Translations under genes and position numbers: made by a program
The notes under the pieces: model-generated
Databases searched by the model: none
Seen by the model: only the letters and a program-made list of their open reading frames with translations
What the model was told of the DNA's origin: nothing
Assembly (NCBI RefSeq): GCF_030146175.1
Contig: NZ_JASLCE010000129.1
Location: 1-48,278, forward strand
Reading direction: 5' to 3'
Origin: Flavobacterium sp.
GTDB taxonomy: Bacteria > Bacteroidota > Bacteroidia > Flavobacteriales > Flavobacteriaceae
Length of the DNA stretch: 48,278 bases
In this document: positions 43,638-48,278 of the stretch, piece by piece
Layout: the number at the start of each line of letters is the position of its first letter
Position numbering within the stretch: position 1 is the stretch's first letter

Positions 43638-44087
43638 ATGAAGGCTACTATTCTACCATTATTGACTTTTCTGAGTTGTTTTTTATGCAACTTTACCGAC
43701 ATCAAAGCGCAAACGATTTATTTTTCTTATGATTCCGCCGGAAATCAGAATATCCGAGAATTGAAATGTATCAGTTGTGAACCCAAACATACGGTCGATC
43801 GCGTTGCTTCGGAAGAATTGACAACGCTTTCAGAAAAATCGACACTGCGCTATTATCCAAATCCGGTTACCAATGAATTGCATCTTGACTGGACATTGGT
43901 AGACAATCAACAGCTGACTTCTATTACACTTTATGCTATAAACGGACAACATATCCGGACGTTTTCAAATCTGGAAAAACAAACCAAATTTCAAATCCCT
44001 TTCTCCGATTATCCCAATGGGATGTATAGTCTGATTATTCTCTATAATAACAGTGAAAAACAGGCCTATACTATTATCAAAAAATAG
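43638..44087 (+). CDS. Small secreted T9SS-sorted protein
   Basis: A 149-residue exported protein. Signal peptide about 1-25 (ending DIKAQ). The short middle part contains YFSYDSAGNQNIREL, which reads like the end of one YD/RHS repeat (YxYDxxGNxxxR). Residues about 70-149 are a type A T9SS sorting domain (RYYPNPVTNELHLDW ... LYAINGQHIRTF ... YPNGMYSLIIL ... KQAYTIIKK). The protein is little more than a signal peptide, one YD-like motif and a sorting tag. It lies 69 nt before the giant RHS gene on the same strand, so the two are probably linked in expression and perhaps in function. Confidence 0.82.
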   Translation: MKATILPLLTFLSCFLCNFTDIKAQTIYFSYDSAGNQNIRELKCISCEPKHTVDRVASEELTTLSEKSTLRYYPNPVTNELHLDWTLVDNQQLTSITLYAINGQHIRTFSNLEKQTKFQIPFSDYPNGMYSLIILYNNSEKQAYTIIKK

Positions 44088-44156
44088 TGCATTAATCCAA
44101 CTGCTCCGAAATCTAAAAATTTGTAATACGCTCCCCATAATCAAGATACTTATGGT

Positions 44157-47100
44157 ATGAAAAGAGCCATACAATTAACGATGTTTTTGTGGTATGCTAT
44201 TGTATTTTCACAACAGCAACAACCATTTCACGATACTCAGGGAAAACTGGAAATAACCAATTCCGGACAGGCGACTTACACCTTGCCCATTGCGATGCCA
44301 CCGAGTCTTAAAAACACCGGGCCGGTGATCAATCTTGTTTACCAAAGTGGTCAGTTTGGAGGAATCGCCGGACAAGGATGGAATATCAGTTCCATTTCGG
44401 CCATCACACGTGTTTCAAATCGCACCGATATTGACGGTTCCCGTCAAGGGCTTCATTTTGACAGCACCGATAAACTCGCACTCGACGGGCAACGTCTTTT
44501 GGTGGTTTCCGGTGAATACTGGCATATCGGTTCTGTTTATCAAACCGAAACCCAATCCAACCTTAAAATCGAATTACAACGAAGCGGATTCGGACTCTAT
44601 TTTATAGTGACTACACCCGATGGGTCGCGTTCCTGGTATGGTAATTATAACAACAGTAGCACCGACCTGTCGGCATTTTATATCCGCCGGTATGAAGATC
44701 CGCTTGGAAATTTTATTACCTATCGCTATACCAAGCCTTTTGCTAAAAGTTTGTGCCTTAGCGAAATCCGGTTTAGCGGCAATACTGATGCCCTGAATCC
44801 GTTAAACAGCATACAATTCCATTATAAAAAAGCACAACGAACCGAATCAGCTTACGCCAGAGGGCAAAAACTCGAAAAAGAAGCACTGCTATCTTATATC
44901 GAGGTCAAAACCAATAACCAACTCTTTCGGAAATATGAGTTTACCCATATCGCCGATCCGAAACTAGGATATGAAAAAGTATCCCAAATTCAGGAGTTTA
45001 ACGGTGCTTTGGAACCCGCTAATCCAGTAACCTTCGAATATCAAAATACACAAACGCTTGGTCTTGGATCGGAATTACTGACTACCTACCATAATAATCT
45101 CGATTTCGATTCAATCGTACTAAGCGGTGACTTTGATGGCGACGGCCGGCTTGATTTTACCACCGAAAATCAGATTTTTACAAACAATTTTCTCGGGACT
45201 ACTGGCCAGACACCTGTTAATTCTCCAATCGTTTTTGACAAACAGGATACCTTTACCGCCACTACACTTGCTGTCAATAAATTAAATCCCTTTCAATCGA
45301 TCGTTAAGTTTTCGGAAGGGGAAGGCTTTAAAGTATACAATCTTCAAAATGGTAATCTCAATTTATCCTACACCAAACGCTTTGATTTTCCGATACATCT
45401 GTCCTGTTTTAATCCGATTGAATCCTGTACTTCGACAAAAAATGCATTTCTCGAAGGTGATTTTAACGGAGATGGGATATCAGAAGTACTACTATATAAA
45501 ATATGTAAGGTTGGTGAGAAACGAAAGTATACCGAATACGAATGTGGCCAATTTTACTGGGTTGACTTAAACCCTACTATATCCAGTCAGCTAACGGGTA
45601 ATTCTTTATCCGCCGGTCCAACACCGGGTGCCGTTATTCTATCAAATCCGGATTTATTGATCGGAAAAAAAAGATATGTGGGCGACTTTAACGGCGATGG
45701 AAAATCGGATATTTTTATTATCAATGCTAATGGAACCTATAAAGTGGTCGGTTTTAAACAACTCACAGCCACACCATGGGTAGAACCGGAGTTATTGGGA
45801 AAAGGAACCTTAAGTACCTATTCCGAAACCAAACAAATCCTTTTTGGCGATTTTAACGGTGATGGCAAAACCGATGTCATGTTGCCAAGAGCCAGTGGAA
45901 AGTATAACGAAGCCAATGATTGGTGGGATATTTATTATAGCAATCCAAAACCCGATCACACTTCCTTTTTCACCATGGAAACCTTCCGTATTGTCGACTA
46001 CTGGCAGCATTCCGGCATGCATTTTAAAGATGGTATACAATACAGTAATTATTACGCTTTGGATACTAACGGTGATGGAAAATCGGATCTGGTTCGGATC
46101 TGGCGCAATAAATACGCGCCCAAATGGACCATTAACGATTACAATACCAATTGGAAAATCACCTCTTTTGTCAACAATATCGGAAAAACAGGCGCCAGTG
46201 GCTTTACACTCGACTATGAAACACCATGTCAGGGTAAATTCTACATTTCCTGTGATCATCACAGTGATTCCCCGGATATGGTTATTCCAATTGTATCAAC
46301 ATACCGACAAGGAATAAACAAAGAAATCCTTATGGTTCGAAACCATTACAATCAGGTTACCTACGTTAATTTCACAAAAGATGTCGCAAAAGACAATCTG
46401 CTTAAAAAAGTAACCACTGCCAATGGTGCTTTGATCCATGAAATCAACTATCAGCCATTAGAACCATCAGAAAATAATTCCGGTTATGGAAATCCGGATG
46501 AGTTCTATTCCTCTTCCAATAGTGTCCGCTATCCCAATATCGAAATCAAACGATTGCCTTTTTTCTGGGCCGTGTCCCGATTGACCCGTACTACCGGTGA
46601 AGTAACCCGTCATCAGGATTTCCGATACCACGGGTATACTGTAAATATGACCGGACTTGGCGCTTTAGGATTTACTAAAACCGCCCGAAGTAGTTGGTAT
46701 CAAAAGCCTTCCAATTCCAGAATATGGAATGTTATGCAGAACGATCCAACCAAAAGAGGATTACTGATCAATACCTATACACAGCTGCAACGCTCCGGAG
46801 CCGCTTTTTCGTTTGCCTCCGGATCCAATATCCCGGAGAATGTGATCAGTAGTATGACTAACCAATATGCGATCACCACAAATAATAAAGTCTATACGCC
46901 TTTGCTTACCCGGCAAACCACAACCGATCATCTCACTTCGGTGAAATCGGTAAAAGACTATCAGTACCAGCCGGTATTCTATTTACCGGAAATCGTGCGA
47001 ACACGGCATTTTTCAGGTTCGACCTTACAAGGTGAAACAACCACCGAAACCGAATACCAAAATAATCCAAACGGTGTCGGAAACAGCTATTATATAGGTC

Positions 47101-48278
47101 GGCCAATAAAAACCATTACCCGGACAAATGCATATGATGATTCACAAAGCACCGAAACGCTTTATACTTACAATTCCAACGGAACTTTGCTTACCCTCCG
47201 GAAAAAACCTTTGGTCGAGAGCTATTATCTCACCGAGGCTTTCGAATATGATCCCTATGGTAATATCCTGAAAAAGACCCTTAGTACCCCGGGATCTGAA
47301 ATTCCAACGTCACCACGGGTTACCGAATATACCTACGATCCCTCCGGAAGGTTTGTTATCGCCAGTAAAGCCATAACCGGACAAACAACCCAATATACCT
47401 ATCATCCCTTATATGGAACCGTACTTACCCAAACCAATCCGGATCAGCTAACCACAACTACCCGTTATGACAATTGGGGAAAACCGGTTCAGGTAACCAA
47501 CTATCTTGGAAAAAGTACCTACTATACCTATACTAAAAATCAGCAGACCTATATCTCCCAACAGTTAGATGCCGATGGCGGCAGTACCATCAGTCAGTCC
47601 AATGTACTGGGACAAGAACTTAAAAAAGGAATAAAATTATCCGATGGGCAATGGAGCTATACCGCTATACAATACGATTTCCTGGGACGAAAAGTAAAGG
47701 AAAGCAACCCTTTTGTTGACACTCCTTCCTTATGGACTTCCTATACCTATGATGACTATAATCATTTAGTCGAAACCATATTGCCCACCGGGAAAACCAA
47801 CCGTATTTCCTATAGCGGACTAACGGTAACTACTTCCGACGGAAACAAAACCAGTAGCACGACTCAAAATGCCAACGGACATATCATGAGCGCTACCGAC
47901 AACGGTGGCACCGTTACCTATAAATATAACGCTGGCGGAGCCGTAACAGAATCGGATTTTCAGGGGACTACGATTACAACCCAATACGACAATTGGGGAC
48001 GAAAATCAAGGCTTTCCGATCCTTCGGCCGGGGAATATCGCTATACCTATTATCCTTTTGGAGAAGTCCGTACCACGACCACGCCTCTGGGAATCCTAAA
48101 AAATTTTATCGACGATTTCGGCAGGCTAACGCTAACCGAAGAAGAACCTAAAAACGGTACTTCTTTTTACTCCCGATATTATTATAATACCGATCATACT
48201 TTAAACAGTACCATCCGGGAAGAATACACTACCGGAAAAGTGACCGATCAAATACTGTACGAACATGATCACTATAAG
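44157..48278 (+). CDS. Giant SpvB/FG-GAP/RHS-repeat secreted protein, 3' end outside window
   Basis: Open without a stop from the ATG at 44157 to the right edge: 1374 codons, incomplete. A signal peptide covers about 1-19 (MFLWYAIVFSQ). Residues about 30-300 resemble the SpvB N-terminal domain of Tc/Spv-type toxins (TYTLPIAMPPSLKNTGPVIN ... GIAGQGWNISSISAITR ... EDPLGNFITYRY). Residues about 320-650 hold five FG-GAP/VCBS-type Ca-binding loops, DxDGDGxxD-like: FDGDGRLDF (about 326), FNGDGISEV (about 435), FNGDGKSDI (about 511), FNGDGKTDV (about 566) and TNGDGKSDL (about 638). From about 990 on come many RHS/YD repeats (FEYDPYGNI, YTYDPSGRF, TRYDNWGKP, IQYDFLGRKV, TQYDNWGRK). Such shells enclose a C-terminal toxin or core domain, which would lie to the right of the window. 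Confidence 0.9.
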   Translation, partial: MKRAIQLTMFLWYAIVFSQQQQPFHDTQGKLEITNSGQATYTLPIAMPPSLKNTGPVINLVYQSGQFGGIAGQGWNISSISAITRVSNRTDIDGSRQGLHFDSTDKLALDGQRLLVVSGEYWHIGSVYQTETQSNLKIELQRSGFGLYFIVTTPDGSRSWYGNYNNSSTDLSAFYIRRYEDPLGNFITYRYTKPFAKSLCLSEIRFSGNTDALNPLNSIQFHYKKAQRTESAYARGQKLEKEALLSYIEVKTNNQLFRKYEFTHIADPKLGYEKVSQIQEFNGALEPANPVTFEYQNTQTLGLGSELLTTYHNNLDFDSIVLSGDFDGDGRLDFTTENQIFTNNFLGTTGQTPVNSPIVFDKQDTFTATTLAVNKLNPFQSIVKFSEGEGFKVYNLQNGNLNLSYTKRFDFPIHLSCFNPIESCTSTKNAFLEGDFNGDGISEVLLYKICKVGEKRKYTEYECGQFYWVDLNPTISSQLTGNSLSAGPTPGAVILSNPDLLIGKKRYVGDFNGDGKSDIFIINANGTYKVVGFKQLTATPWVEPELLGKGTLSTYSETKQILFGDFNGDGKTDVMLPRASGKYNEANDWWDIYYSNPKPDHTSFFTMETFRIVDYWQHSGMHFKDGIQYSNYYALDTNGDGKSDLVRIWRNKYAPKWTINDYNTNWKITSFVNNIGKTGASGFTLDYETPCQGKFYISCDHHSDSPDMVIPIVSTYRQGINKEILMVRNHYNQVTYVNFTKDVAKDNLLKKVTTANGALIHEINYQPLEPSENNSGYGNPDEFYSSSNSVRYPNIEIKRLPFFWAVSRLTRTTGEVTRHQDFRYHGYTVNMTGLGALGFTKTARSSWYQKPSNSRIWNVMQNDPTKRGLLINTYTQLQRSGAAFSFASGSNIPENVISSMTNQYAITTNNKVYTPLLTRQTTTDHLTSVKSVKDYQYQPVFYLPEIVRTRHFSGSTLQGETTTETEYQNNPNGVGNSYYIGRPIKTITRTNAYDDSQSTETLYTYNSNGTLLTLRKKPLVESYYLTEAFEYDPYGNILKKTLSTPGSEIPTSPRVTEYTYDPSGRFVIASKAITGQTTQYTYHPLYGTVLTQTNPDQLTTTTRYDNWGKPVQVTNYLGKSTYYTYTKNQQTYISQQLDADGGSTISQSNVLGQELKKGIKLSDGQWSYTAIQYDFLGRKVKESNPFVDTPSLWTSYTYDDYNHLVETILPTGKTNRISYSGLTVTTSDGNKTSSTTQNANGHIMSATDNGGTVTYKYNAGGAVTESDFQGTTITTQYDNWGRKSRLSDPSAGEYRYTYYPFGEVRTTTTPLGILKNFIDDFGRLTLTEEEPKNGTSFYSRYYYNTDHTLNSTIREEYTTGKVTDQILYEHDHYK

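Noticed and set aside
44335..46317. Several open frames on both strands within the RHS gene
   Set aside because: The frame starting at 44157 is open to the window edge and shows continuous SpvB, FG-GAP and YD motifs; the others are shadows. It is easy to miss because it has no stop within the window.
1..48278. CRISPR arrays, rRNA operons, complete insertion sequences or riboswitches
   Set aside because: No regularly spaced repeats, rRNA-like sequence, transposase frame or recognisable riboswitch leader was seen by reading; a profile search could still find a diverged RNA element.

Overview
The window looks like chromosomal DNA of a member of the Flavobacteriaceae (Flavobacterium or a close relative). 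Four things point there. Three secreted proteins are of types common in the Bacteroidota: two end in a type IX secretion (T9SS) sorting domain and one is a very large SpvB/RHS protein. Several promoters fit the Bacteroidota form TTG - 19/20 nt - TAnnTTTG. Start codons mostly lack a Shine-Dalgarno sequence. The 14-gene nuo operon has separate nuoC and nuoD and a short nuoG, as in flavobacteria.

Left arm (1-7235): a strongly AT-rich accessory segment beside a tRNA-Ser(GGA) gene. It holds a small excisionase-like HTH protein (497-841), an orphan PD-(D/E)xK nuclease-like protein (1101-2321), and a two-gene restriction-modification operon: an XRE regulator (6403-6726) followed by a 1239-residue single-chain nuclease-methyltransferase-specificity enzyme (2679-6398) built like type IIB enzymes such as AloI. 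An imperfect 41-nt direct repeat (951-991 and 7065-7104) brackets the nuclease and R-M genes, one copy abutting the tRNA-Ser terminator. This looks like a small inserted defence island and is the most unusual part of the window.

7299-19100: housekeeping genes. On the minus strand tatD, a PlsC-type acyltransferase and a type I asparaginase lead towards the tRNA gene. A retropepsin-like protease, a T9SS fibronectin-type protein and an uncharacterised HTH-like protein lie on the plus strand. A TetA-family MFS pump and the 2-oxoglutarate dehydrogenase genes sucA-odhB are on the minus strand.

19209-29904: a small outer-membrane-type protein divergent from sucA; a polyprenyl diphosphate synthase coupled to a short hypothetical protein; a self-contained efflux operon (tetR, tolC-like, membrane fusion protein, RND pump) with a palindromic candidate operator before tetR; a YwqK/MORN-like secreted protein; and aspS.

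30078-43396: a cold-shock protein, then the complete NADH:quinone oxidoreductase operon nuoA-N with one clear promoter before nuoA and one strong terminator after nuoN. It supplies the NADH-oxidising, proton-pumping complex that follows the TCA step encoded by sucA-odhB.

43638-48278: a small T9SS-sorted protein and the first 1374 codons of a giant SpvB/FG-GAP/RHS protein that runs off the right edge; any C-terminal toxin or sorting domain lies outside. No CRISPR array, rRNA operon, complete insertion sequence or integrase gene was seen.
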